Positions 36,056-44,210 of a stretch of DNA of 64,000 bases are shown here, one piece after another. The notes below the pieces were generated by a model, which saw nothing but the letters and a program-made list of their open reading frames with translations, searched no databases and was not told the DNA's origin. This DNA is from an uncultured Collinsella sp. GTDB lineage: Bacteria; Actinomycetota; Coriobacteriia; Coriobacteriales; Coriobacteriaceae. Within the stretch, counting starts at the first letter, position 1; every line of letters begins with the position of its first letter. The DNA lies in assembly GCA_902479065.1 (NCBI GenBank), contig CABSNM010000001.1:1-64000 (forward strand), given 5' to 3'. Both the position numbers and the translations under genes were made by a program.

Positions 36056-36225
36056 GCAACGCCGATGTTATGGCACCGACAGCGAAAACCCGCCAGAGCG
36101 AGCAAGGTGACGTGAAACGAAAGGGCGCTGACCTTCTGGTCGCGCCCTTGAAGTTGAACGTCAGATTGCCGCTCTGGCGGGTTTGCAGCGTCAACTGGTT
36201 ACGCGGTTTGGTAAAACCGCGTAAC
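36056..36225 (-). ncRNA. Structured element, copy A (candidate RNA)
   Basis: Paired segments: P1 36086-36100 with 36170-36184 (15 bp), P2 TGACGT 36108-36113 with 36158-36163, P3 36121-36128 with 36142-36149, an apical GACC-TTCT-GGTC 36130-36141, and a separate hairpin 36198-36209 with 36214-36225. Copy B at 39285-39452 keeps the structure with changed stems. Strand is uncertain; the minus strand follows the dehydrogenase and precedes tgt. No known family was recognised. Confidence 0.65.
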
Positions 36226-36227
36226 CC

Positions 36228-37028
36228 CTAAGGACGCTGGCCCATGCCACCCTCGAGGGTGACGGTCTCGCCGTTCATGTACTTAAAGTCGGGGCCGCAG
36301 AGCTGAACGACCACGCGGCCGATTTCCTTCTCGACGTCGCCGTAGTGACCAGCCGGCGGCATGTGGACGTTGGCCTTGAACGCCTCGGGATAGGCATCCT
36401 GGAAGTTCTCGAGCGCAGCGGTCCAAGCAAGCGGGCAAACGATATTGACGTTGATGCCGTCCTTGCCCCACTCGTTGGCGGCAACGCGGGTCAGGCCGCG
36501 GATGCCCTCCTTGGCGGCAGCATAGCTGCACTGGCCATAGTTGCCAAACAGGCCGGCGCCCGAGGCGAAGTTGACCACGGAGCCCTTGGTCTCCTTCAGG
36601 TGCGGATAGGCCTTCTGCATGTACAGATAGGTAGCATACAGACCGGAGTAAATGGCCAGGTTAAACTGATCCATGGTGTGATCGGCGATGGTCACGCCCG
36701 AGGCGCTGGCCTGAGCATTGTTGACGACGGCGTCGATGCGGCCGAACTCCTCAATGGCCTTGTCGATGACGTTCTGGACGACGGCCTCGTTGTCCTGACC
36801 GGCTGAAACATCGGCCTGAACAGGCAGAACCTTGACGCCGTACTCGGCCTCGAGGGATTCCTTGGCAGCCTCGAGCTTGGCGACGTTGCGGCCGGTGATG
36901 ACGAGGTTTGCGCCCTCCTTGGCAAAAGCGATATCGATGCCGTAGCCGATGGAGCCAGCGGAGCCGTCCTTAAGCGTGGCCTTGCCGCCGCCGGTGACGA
37001 TCACGGTCTTACCAGTGAAAAGTCCCAT
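36228..37028 (-). CDS. Probable 12alpha-hydroxysteroid dehydrogenase (SDR family)
   Basis: A 266-aa short-chain dehydrogenase. It has the cofactor loop TGGGKATLKDGSAGSIGYG, the NNAQASASG stretch, the catalytic serine in NFASGAGLFGN and the catalytic YAAAK in CSYAAAKEGIRGLTRVA. From memory, these and the C-terminal LEGGMGQRP closely resemble NADP-dependent 12alpha-hydroxysteroid dehydrogenases of gut clostridia, which oxidise cholate and deoxycholate at C-12. A five-residue-like insertion lies in the glycine loop (TLKDG). The start at 37028 follows AAAGGAC. Enoyl-ACP-reductase-like SDRs are the main alternative. Confidence 0.75.
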   Translation of the reverse strand: MGLFTGKTVIVTGGGKATLKDGSAGSIGYGIDIAFAKEGANLVITGRNVAKLEAAKESLEAEYGVKVLPVQADVSAGQDNEAVVQNVIDKAIEEFGRIDAVVNNAQASASGVTIADHTMDQFNLAIYSGLYATYLYMQKAYPHLKETKGSVVNFASGAGLFGNYGQCSYAAAKEGIRGLTRVAANEWGKDGINVNIVCPLAWTAALENFQDAYPEAFKANVHMPPAGHYGDVEKEIGRVVVQLCGPDFKYMNGETVTLEGGMGQRP

Positions 37029-37316
37029 ACAAAGTCCTTTCAAATCGCGACGGGCACGCCCGCCGACTGCGCGTATCCAACTTCACGCGCCAAAAGCTGA
37101 AATGCAACTTTAGCGGGTTCAAGTGAAAAATAAAGACCGCAGCAGGCGAACGGCACCACGTCGTTCGGCGAAGGGATTGTCAAGTACAAACCGGATAAAG
37201 CGGCCGAGTTATTGTTATCAGATCGAGCCATCGAACACGTTTTGAAACTTTGCTGCGGCGCGCGGGATGTCGGCGCGAGACTTTATCATAGGGTGACAAA
37301 CAACGATGAGGAGCAC

Positions 37317-39086
37317 ATGCCTATGACAGACGAGCTGGACCCCCAGACTCAACAGCATATTGATGATCCCGCAGACGTCACCGCAGATACTGACGCTGTG
37401 ACCTGCGATGGTATCGACATCGACGACCCCATCTTGGACGAAAGCGCTACGGCGGAAACCCCCGAATCAGAAAACGCCGATGAGCAAAGCGACGATGCGC
37501 CCGCTCAGGACGACGCCCCCGTACAGGACGACGCCCCGCAAGCAGCGGGCCCCATCGAGGTGTCTTCGGAAGAAGAGCTCGATGCCGTCATGGACTCCAT
37601 GATGGATGCTGTCAAAGCGATGAAAGACGCCGTCGCCGATACCGATATTGATGCCGAGGAAGAGGAGGCCGCCGAGGCGGCCTCGACCTTTGTGCCCGGC
37701 GAGACTCCGGTTGCCGACCAGGGCAGCACCATGCCATCGTTTCTGCAGCTCGAGCACCCCACGATCGGCGCCGATGCGGTCGATCCGCACGCAGCAGGCT
37801 TTTCTGTGGTCGAGGGCGGTACCGGCAATATCGCCGCGCCGCAGGCTGCCGATGCGGACGCTGCCGACATCGCTCGCCCGACCGCCCCGCACTCCCCCGC
37901 CGCGAGCCGCGATCTGGGGACCGCTGTCTCGAACACTGCGAACGCCGTGGGCACCTTTATCGCCCAGGGCGCCTCGGCCATGCGCGAGATGAATGCCGCG
38001 AAAAAGGCACTTGCCGATGCCCGCGCCCACCTGGCCGAACTTGAGCAGCGCATTGCCGATCAGGCCGAGGAACTCGAGACGCGCCAGGATATCGCAGGCC
38101 GCTACGACCAGATCGTCGCCGACCAGCGCCAGGCGATTGCCACAGCCCAAAAGACTGCAGCGGCCGCCGAGATTGACCGTGATGCCCACGCCGCCAAAGC
38201 GACAGAGCTCAAGGGTCAGCTCGAACAAATGAAGACAGAGGATGACGCGACTGAGCTCCGCCTGAAGGCCGCGCTCGACGCCGTGGAGGCCCGCGAGGCG
38301 AGCTCGCGCGAGACCGGCAACCGCCTCGTTCGACGTCTTGAGGATTCCAAGCGCATCCGCGACAAGGTGAAGGCCGAGCGAGACGCCGGCATTGCGGCCG
38401 CACAACAAACCGTCGACGCCACGCGCGCCCAGCTCGAGACGCTGCGTCATGAGTATGCCGAGCTGCAACGCAATCCCTCGGCAAATCCCGCCAACTATAC
38501 GGTGCGCACCAGCGAGCTCTCGATGCAGATCTCCGACACGGCAGATGCCCTGCGTAAAGCCGAAGAAGATGTCCCGCGCATCACCGCCGACCTTGAGCAC
38601 TCGCTTGCCGCAGCCGAGCAGGCCGTCGAGCAGGCACAAGCCCCCATCACCGACGCCAAGCGAGCCCATCAGGCCGTGACGGCAGAGGCCGATGCCGCGC
38701 GCGACGAGCTGCAGACCGCAAAAACCGCCGCTGCAACGCGCCAGCGCGAACTGCGCGAGAAGATCGCCGCCGAGGACAAGGCACGCCGCGACCAAGAGCA
38801 GAGCATCGCCAACGCCCAAGCAGATGCCGCACATGCGCAGTCGATCATCGAACAGGCGGCCGAAGTACACGACCACCCAGAGATTACTGAGTCGCTTGCA
38901 GGATCCTTGGCCCGAGACAAAGCCGAACACGCCGAGACCGAGCGAGAGGTTACCCAGCTCGAAGCCACCGAGGACGCGGTGCGCGAGCGTACCCGTGACT
39001 CACGCATCAAATTCACCGGCGCCATCGTCTGCATCGTCGCCGCAATCCTGGCGATCATCCTAGTCTGGCTGTTCGCGAGCAAGTAA
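37317..39086 (+). CDS. Coiled-coil protein with C-terminal membrane anchor
   Basis: A 589-aa protein I do not recognise. Residues 1-200 are acidic and probably disordered (many DD, PVQDDAPQ). Residues ~220-560 are a long, heptad-rich, Ala/Glu/Lys/Arg coiled coil. A single C-terminal helix, GAIVCIVAAILAIILVWLF, ends four residues before the stop, so the protein is probably tail-anchored with its bulk in the cytoplasm. The start at 37317 follows GATGAGGAGC. It is divergent from the dehydrogenase gene. A structural role at the membrane is a guess from shape. Confidence 0.75.
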   Translation: MPMTDELDPQTQQHIDDPADVTADTDAVTCDGIDIDDPILDESATAETPESENADEQSDDAPAQDDAPVQDDAPQAAGPIEVSSEEELDAVMDSMMDAVKAMKDAVADTDIDAEEEEAAEAASTFVPGETPVADQGSTMPSFLQLEHPTIGADAVDPHAAGFSVVEGGTGNIAAPQAADADAADIARPTAPHSPAASRDLGTAVSNTANAVGTFIAQGASAMREMNAAKKALADARAHLAELEQRIADQAEELETRQDIAGRYDQIVADQRQAIATAQKTAAAAEIDRDAHAAKATELKGQLEQMKTEDDATELRLKAALDAVEAREASSRETGNRLVRRLEDSKRIRDKVKAERDAGIAAAQQTVDATRAQLETLRHEYAELQRNPSANPANYTVRTSELSMQISDTADALRKAEEDVPRITADLEHSLAAAEQAVEQAQAPITDAKRAHQAVTAEADAARDELQTAKTAAATRQRELREKIAAEDKARRDQEQSIANAQADAAHAQSIIEQAAEVHDHPEITESLAGSLARDKAEHAETEREVTQLEATEDAVRERTRDSRIKFTGAIVCIVAAILAIILVWLFASK

Positions 39087-39114
39087 ACCAGCTGCCAAAA
39101 AACGCTCAACGCAG

Positions 39115-39176
39115 TTGCGGTGAGATAGTTCCTGTTTAGCCCTCAAAAAGCCAATTCAAGAACTATCTCACCGCAA
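39115..39176. repeat. R4 palindrome, second copy
   Basis: TTGCGGTGAGATAGTTC (39115-39131) pairs perfectly with 39160-39176. It differs from the copy at 33022 at five stem positions, each compensated in the other arm. Confidence 0.8.
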
Positions 39177-39224
39177 CTTATTAGATTGATGCAAGGCAAT
39201 CTATCCCTCTTGCACCAATCTCTT

Positions 39225-39277
39225 GGACATAAGGAGTGTCCCCAGGTGCCGGCACATAAGGAACGTCCCCAAGTGCC
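39225..39277. repeat. R1 repeat units
   Basis: Two direct units, ACATAAGGAGTGTCCCCAGG and ACATAAGGAACGTCCCCAAG, each followed by TGCC, lie between the R4 palindrome and element B. Confidence 0.7.
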
Positions 39278-39284
39278 AACAACG

Positions 39285-39452
39285 GCAACGCCAATGTTTT
39301 GGCGAAGTCAGCGAAAACGCCCCTAAGCGAGCAAGGTGACGTGAAAGAGGAGGGCATTGACCTTCTGGTCATGCCCGACGATTGAACGTCAGATTGCCGC
39401 TTAGGGGCGTTTGCAGCGTCGAGCAGTTACGCGGTTCGTAGAACCGCGTAAC
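39285..39452 (-). ncRNA. Structured element, copy B (candidate RNA)
   Basis: It has the same fold as copy A: P1 39315-39329 with 39398-39412, P2 39337-39342 with 39386-39391, P3 39352-39357 with 39371-39376, apical GACC-TTCT-GGTC, and a hairpin 39426-39437 with 39441-39452 that abuts the queA stop. Unpaired joints GAGCAAGG, GTGAAA and GATTGC are identical to copy A. Confidence 0.65.
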
Positions 39453-40670
39453 TTACAAAATGAGCATGGCGTCACCAAAGCTGAAGAAGCGGTAACGCTC
39501 TTCGATGGCAGCGGCGTAGGCATCCATGATCTGCTCGCGGGTGGCAAGCGCGCTCACGAGCATCATGAGCGTGGAGCGCGGCACATGGAAGTTCGTGATC
39601 AGCGCATCGACCACGTGATAGGTCGAGCCGGGCATGAGGTAAAGCTGCGTCGTGGCGTTCTCGCGCACCACGATGTCACCGCGGCCAAGCGTATCGGCCC
39701 CGTCCTCGCGGCCTTCAAAATAGCGCGCCGTCACGGCCGGATCGGACACCGGCGCGTCCGTGTCAAACGCGCTCTCGAGCGAGCGCACCGCCGTGGTACC
39801 GACGGCGATCACACGATGGCCCTCGGCCTTCGCCTTATGCACGGCGTCGACAACCTCCTGCGACACGTGATAGCGCTCGGTGTGCATCACGTGCTGCGCG
39901 GGGTCGTCCTCCTCCACCAGACGGAAGGTATCGATGCCCACCTCGAGCTCGACGGCGGCAAACTTCGCGCCCTTGGCCTCGATAGCGGCCATGAGCTCGG
40001 GGGTAAAGTGCAGACCCGCCGTAGGAGCGGCAGCCGAGTGCTCCTCCTTCATGGCGTAGACGGTCTGGTACTTCTCGGGATCGCCCTCGTAATCGGTAAT
40101 GTAGGGCGGCAGCGGCACGTGGCCGGCCGCATGGATGGCCTCGTCGAGCGTGCGCGGCTCGCCGGCGGCATTGCAACCGGCCGGCTCAAAGCGCACCAGA
40201 CGGCCACCGCGGCTATCGGTAACAAAGTCGACGACCTCGGCCGTCAGCACCACGGGCGCGCCCTCGGGCGCATGGGCGCCGCCCGCACGATACTCAATCT
40301 GAGCACCGGGCTTCAGGCGCTTACCCGGCTTGACCAGGCACTCCCAGACATGGCCCAGCGGATCCACATCCTCGCGGCGCTTGAGCAGCAGCGTCTCGAC
40401 CACGCCGCCCGAGCCGGCCTTGTGACCGATCAGGCGGGCCGGCATCACGCGCGTCTTGTTGATGACGAGCACGTCGCCCGGCTCGATATAGTCGATGATG
40501 TCGCGGAAGATGCGGTGCTCAACGGTACCGCCGTGCTCCAGAGGCGTTCCCGCCTGAGAGCCCTTGCGATCCACCACCAGCAGCCGGCAGGAATCGCGCG
40601 GCTCGGCAGGCGCCTGGGCAATCAGTTCCTCGGGAAGGTTGTAGTCAAAATCATCGGTACGCATAGACAC
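39453..40670 (-). CDS. queA: tRNA preQ1(34) S-adenosylmethionine ribosyltransferase-isomerase
   Basis: A 405-aa enzyme that transfers and isomerises the ribosyl part of S-adenosylmethionine onto preQ1-tRNA to give epoxyqueuosine. The N-terminal FDYNLPEELIAQ, the PARLIGHKAGSGG segment and the C-terminal FHVPRSTLMMLVSALATRE are family signatures. The likely start is the GTG at 40670, eight bases from AAGGAG; an ATG two codons later is too far from it. queH lies 64 bp upstream on the same strand, so the two steps are probably co-transcribed. Confidence 0.94.
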   Translation of the reverse strand: MSMRTDDFDYNLPEELIAQAPAEPRDSCRLLVVDRKGSQAGTPLEHGGTVEHRIFRDIIDYIEPGDVLVINKTRVMPARLIGHKAGSGGVVETLLLKRREDVDPLGHVWECLVKPGKRLKPGAQIEYRAGGAHAPEGAPVVLTAEVVDFVTDSRGGRLVRFEPAGCNAAGEPRTLDEAIHAAGHVPLPPYITDYEGDPEKYQTVYAMKEEHSAAAPTAGLHFTPELMAAIEAKGAKFAAVELEVGIDTFRLVEEDDPAQHVMHTERYHVSQEVVDAVHKAKAEGHRVIAVGTTAVRSLESAFDTDAPVSDPAVTARYFEGREDGADTLGRGDIVVRENATTQLYLMPGSTYHVVDALITNFHVPRSTLMMLVSALATREQIMDAYAAAIEERYRFFSFGDAMLIL

Positions 40671-40734
40671 GTCGGATACTCCTTATATAGCTAAAGTCCG
40701 CTCTACATCCTAGCAGGCTGACGTCCCAAATGAA

Positions 40735-41310
40735 CTACTTTTTGGCGGCTTTGCGCTCGTCGCGGATACGGGCGCGGTCCATGGCCGCCTCGACAGCCGA
40801 GAAGCGGCAACCACAGTAGTTCTGCCGATACATGCCAAGCTCGCGCGAGCGGCGTGTCGCCTCGGGGTAATACGGGCGAAAATCGCGAATCACCGGGGTG
40901 AGACCGCGGGCGGCAGCCAGACGCTCCAACACATCATTGCAGGTTTCGAACAACTGGTACGGCGAGACGGCGAGCGTCGTGCCCACAAACTCAAACCCGC
41001 GCTCCTGGGCCACGCGGCACGCCTCGGCCAAGCGCAGGGCATAGCACGCGCGACAGCGACGAGGCCGATCGGCACCCAGCGGCGCCACGCCGGTCTCCCA
41101 GCGATCGCGGTCCTCCCCCGCCTCGATAAGCTCGATGTCGCCATCGGCACACCACCGGCGCAGCTCGTCCAAACGCCGCTGCCATTCATCGTGCGGCTGA
41201 ATATTGGGGTTGGTCCAGCAGATTGTGGGCTCAAACCCTTCCTCGCGCAGCAGGCGGACCGGCTCAAGAGAGCACGGCGCACAGCAGGCGTGCAACAACA
41301 ACGGCTTCAT
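40735..41310 (-). CDS. queH: Epoxyqueuosine reductase QueH
   Basis: A 191-aa member of the DUF208/QueH family that reduces epoxyqueuosine to queuosine and replaces the cobalamin enzyme QueG. The paired cysteines at the N-terminus (LLHACCAPCS), the middle cysteines in RPRRCRACYALRL and the late NYCGCRFS supply the iron-sulfur and redox site. The start at 41310 follows GAGGAG; upstream extension runs into the neighbouring gene. It is operonic with queA and separated by ten bases from the DUF3267 gene. Confidence 0.93.
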   Translation of the reverse strand: MKPLLLHACCAPCSLEPVRLLREEGFEPTICWTNPNIQPHDEWQRRLDELRRWCADGDIELIEAGEDRDRWETGVAPLGADRPRRCRACYALRLAEACRVAQERGFEFVGTTLAVSPYQLFETCNDVLERLAAARGLTPVIRDFRPYYPEATRRSRELGMYRQNYCGCRFSAVEAAMDRARIRDERKAAKK

Positions 41311-41320
41311 CGACATCTCC

Positions 41321-41887
41321 TCACCCGAAAAAGCGCACGCCGAAGGACGTGTCCTCGCAGGCGACAATGCGGCGGTCGCGCAAAATGGTCCGCACGTAAT
41401 ACCAGTCGCCCACACAGCCTGACAAATGCAAGCCGGCCGCCAGATAGCACAGCAGCGGATAGCCCGAAAACGCAAACCCCAGGGCAAGCGTTGTCGTCAC
41501 AACAGCCGTCGGTGCCAGGCAAACCGCCATGTACCGCCGGCGCGAATACACAACGCCCTCGGCGCAGGCATAGATCATCGCCGTCTCGCGATTCGCCCCA
41601 AAGGTCACCTTCGCGCCCGCAGGCGCCAGCAGCTTAAAAAACACACCGTGCACCAGCTCGTGCACGGCAAATGACGCCGCAGAAACCGCAGCCAAGCCGA
41701 CTATCCAGCCCACGACAGCCATCCAGCCGCCCGCGTCAGCCGCATCCAAGTCCGCAGGCCCGCCCATCAGCATAAACACCGGCACCAAGCACACGGCAAA
41801 TGCGCCGAGCACGGCCATCCCCCACACAAAGCAGGCGTGCAGAAAATCCTCGTCTTCAAACGCATGTATGTTGGAAATCTCATTCAT
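41321..41887 (-). CDS. DUF3267 membrane metalloprotease-like protein
   Basis: A 188-aa membrane protein with about four helices. The HEXXH zinc motif appears as FAVHELVHGVFF near residue 77, as in the DUF3267 family of putative membrane zinc peptidases. A later GLHLSGCVGDWYYV may provide the third ligand (Asp). The substrate is unknown. It is immediately upstream of queH on the same strand, which may only reflect compact packing. Confidence 0.8.
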   Translation of the reverse strand: MNEISNIHAFEDEDFLHACFVWGMAVLGAFAVCLVPVFMLMGGPADLDAADAGGWMAVVGWIVGLAAVSAASFAVHELVHGVFFKLLAPAGAKVTFGANRETAMIYACAEGVVYSRRRYMAVCLAPTAVVTTTLALGFAFSGYPLLCYLAAGLHLSGCVGDWYYVRTILRDRRIVACEDTSFGVRFFG

Positions 41888-42019
41888 AGCATCTTAGGAT
41901 AGCGCCCCTGCCACGTACCCGTCCGCATGTGCGATAATGTCGAACGATATGCACGAATTGACCACCGCGTCGCCAGGCCTTGCGCCCGGCCGCGCTCTCA
42001 CCATATGCGAAGGAGTCCC

Positions 42020-44170
42020 ATGGCATCCAAATACTCCATGAACGACCGTCCCAGCTGGCCTCGCCGCGCCATCGTTACCGCCGGCGAGCCCTATGGCAAC
42101 AAGGGCCTTCACTTTGGCCACGTCGGCGGCGTCTTTGTCCCGGCCGACTTCTTCGCCCGCTTCCTGCGCGACCGTCTGGGCCGCGAGAACGTCATCTTCA
42201 CCTCGGGCACCGACTGCTATGGCTCGCCCATCATGGAGAGCTACCGCAAGCTCAAGGAGAACGAGGGCTACGACAAGTCCATTAGCGAGTATGTCGAGTC
42301 CAATCACTCCCGCCAGGCCGCGACCCTCAACAACTACAACATCAGCTGTGACATCTACGGCGGCTCGGGCCTTGAGCCGGCGGCCCAGATCCACAACGAG
42401 GTAACCGCTGAGATTATCGAGCGCCTGCACGAGCAGGGCACCATCTCCAAGCGCTCCACGCTGCAGTTCTACGATGCCAAGGCCGGCACGTTCCTCAACG
42501 GCCGTCAGGTGATCGGCCGCTGCCCCATCCAGGGCTGCAAGTCCGAGAAGGCCTATGCCGACGAGTGCGACCTGGGCCACCAGTTTGAGCCCGAGGAGCT
42601 CATCGCGCCTAAGAGCCAGCTCACCGGCGAGGTGCCCGAGCTGCGCCCGGTAGACAACCTCTACTTCGACCTGCCGGCCTACCTCGACTTTATGAAGACC
42701 TATACCGACAAGCTCGCCCAGAACCCGCAGGTTCGCTCCGTGGTCTCCAAGACCATGGAGGAGTGGCTGCTGCCGGCTCAGCTCTACATCCAGAACAAGT
42801 TCCGCGAGGCCTTCGATGCCGTCGAGGATCAGCTTCCCGAGCACACCGTGCTGGAGCCCGAGGGCAACAAGAGCAGCTTTACCGTCACCTTCCCCAGCTG
42901 GAAGGAGCGCGACGACGCCCACGCGGTGCTCGCCAACGGCGGCGTGCGCTTCCGCAGCGGCAAGGCGCTCGTGCCCTTCCGCATCACCGGCAACATCGAC
43001 TGGGGCGTTCCGGTGCCCGAGGTCGATGGCGTCTCCGACGTCACCTGCTGGTGCTGGCCCGAGAGCCTGTGGGCTCCCATCAGCTATACGCGCACCGTGC
43101 TCGCACGCGATGCCAAGGCCGCCGGCGTGACCGAGGGCGTCGCCGCCCAGGATGCCGCCCTCATGGGCGAGCCCGCCGCCGATTCCACGCAGGTCCCCGC
43201 GCCCACCTACCAGCACAGCTCGCTCGACTGGCGCGACTGGTGGTGCTCGGATGACGCACAGATCTACCAGTTCATTGGCCAGGACAACATCTACTTCTAT
43301 TGCATCGCGCAGACCGCCATGTGGGAGGCCCTGGGTTGGAACCTCACGCAGAGCACCGTCAGCGCCTGCTACCACCTGCTCTACATGGGCAAAAAGGCAA
43401 GCTCGTCCTCGCAGACGCCTCCCCCGCCGGCAGACGACCTGCTCAACCACTACACCTGCGAGCAGATGCGCGCGCACTGGCTGTCGCTCGGCCTGTCCGA
43501 GAAGCCGGTGAGCTTTAGCCCCAAGGCATACGACACCCGCGTGACCGGCAAGGACAAGGACGGCAACGAGGTGCACGCCTGCGACGACAAGCGCGTCATC
43601 GATCCGGCCCTTAAGGAAAGCGCCCTTTTGACCGGCGTCTTCAACCGCCTGGCCCGCAGCTGCTTCTACGGCGTCGCCGTCAAGGAGGGCGACGAGAGCC
43701 CCTATCGCAACGGTTGCATCCCCGCCGGCGCCGCCTCGGCCACCGTGGTGGAGGCCGCCGAGCAGGCCGCCCTCGCGTTTGAGCAGGCCATGTACAAGTT
43801 CGAGACGCACCGCGCGCTCGCTGTGTGCGACGACTACCTGCGCGCCGCCAACAAGCGCTGGAGCGACGCCTCCAAGGCTGCCAACAAGCTTGAGGGCGAG
43901 CAAGCCAATACCGCGATGACGCAGGCCCTCGTCGACGCCTTCACCGAGCTGCGCGTGGCGACCGTGCTCATGCACGGCATCGTGCCGGCCGGCTGCGAGC
44001 TCATCTGCGAGTACTTCGACGTCGACCCCGTCGCCTTCTTTAGCTGGGACAACATATTTGCCTCCACGGACGAGTTCGTGGAAAGCCTGGGCGAGAAGCC
44101 CGGCGAGCACCGCGTGAAGCCGCTGCCCCCGCGCTTCGACTTCTTCAGCAAGCACGAGAGCCAGTACTAA
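42020..44170 (+). CDS. Methionyl-tRNA synthetase-like class I enzyme with altered motifs
   Basis: A 716-aa protein clearly related to MetRS along its length, including VGGVFVPADFFARFLRDRLG, NYNISCDIYGG, a zinc-type CPIQGCKSEKAYADECD and an anticodon-domain region. The HIGH motif is HFGH. The KMSKS loop is replaced by GKKASSSSQTPPPP, and the GTDEHG loop of normal MetRS reads GTDCYG. The usual FH in FIGKDIxxFH is FIGQDNIYFY. The methionine pocket and the ATP loop are therefore changed. The start at 42020 follows GAAGGAG. It may be a paralogue with another amino acid or non-tRNA role; a standard metG is not in the window. Confidence 0.75.
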   Translation: MASKYSMNDRPSWPRRAIVTAGEPYGNKGLHFGHVGGVFVPADFFARFLRDRLGRENVIFTSGTDCYGSPIMESYRKLKENEGYDKSISEYVESNHSRQAATLNNYNISCDIYGGSGLEPAAQIHNEVTAEIIERLHEQGTISKRSTLQFYDAKAGTFLNGRQVIGRCPIQGCKSEKAYADECDLGHQFEPEELIAPKSQLTGEVPELRPVDNLYFDLPAYLDFMKTYTDKLAQNPQVRSVVSKTMEEWLLPAQLYIQNKFREAFDAVEDQLPEHTVLEPEGNKSSFTVTFPSWKERDDAHAVLANGGVRFRSGKALVPFRITGNIDWGVPVPEVDGVSDVTCWCWPESLWAPISYTRTVLARDAKAAGVTEGVAAQDAALMGEPAADSTQVPAPTYQHSSLDWRDWWCSDDAQIYQFIGQDNIYFYCIAQTAMWEALGWNLTQSTVSACYHLLYMGKKASSSSQTPPPPADDLLNHYTCEQMRAHWLSLGLSEKPVSFSPKAYDTRVTGKDKDGNEVHACDDKRVIDPALKESALLTGVFNRLARSCFYGVAVKEGDESPYRNGCIPAGAASATVVEAAEQAALAFEQAMYKFETHRALAVCDDYLRAANKRWSDASKAANKLEGEQANTAMTQALVDAFTELRVATVLMHGIVPAGCELICEYFDVDPVAFFSWDNIFASTDEFVESLGEKPGEHRVKPLPPRFDFFSKHESQY

Positions 44171-44210
44171 AACAACACTCGACATGTAATGGAATGGGAA
44201 GGAAAGACGG

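Noticed and set aside
36056..36225. Structured element as a retron or preQ1 riboswitch
   Set aside because: No reverse transcriptase is nearby, and the fold lacks the compact H-type pseudoknot expected of preQ1 aptamers. A second copy lies after, not before, queA.
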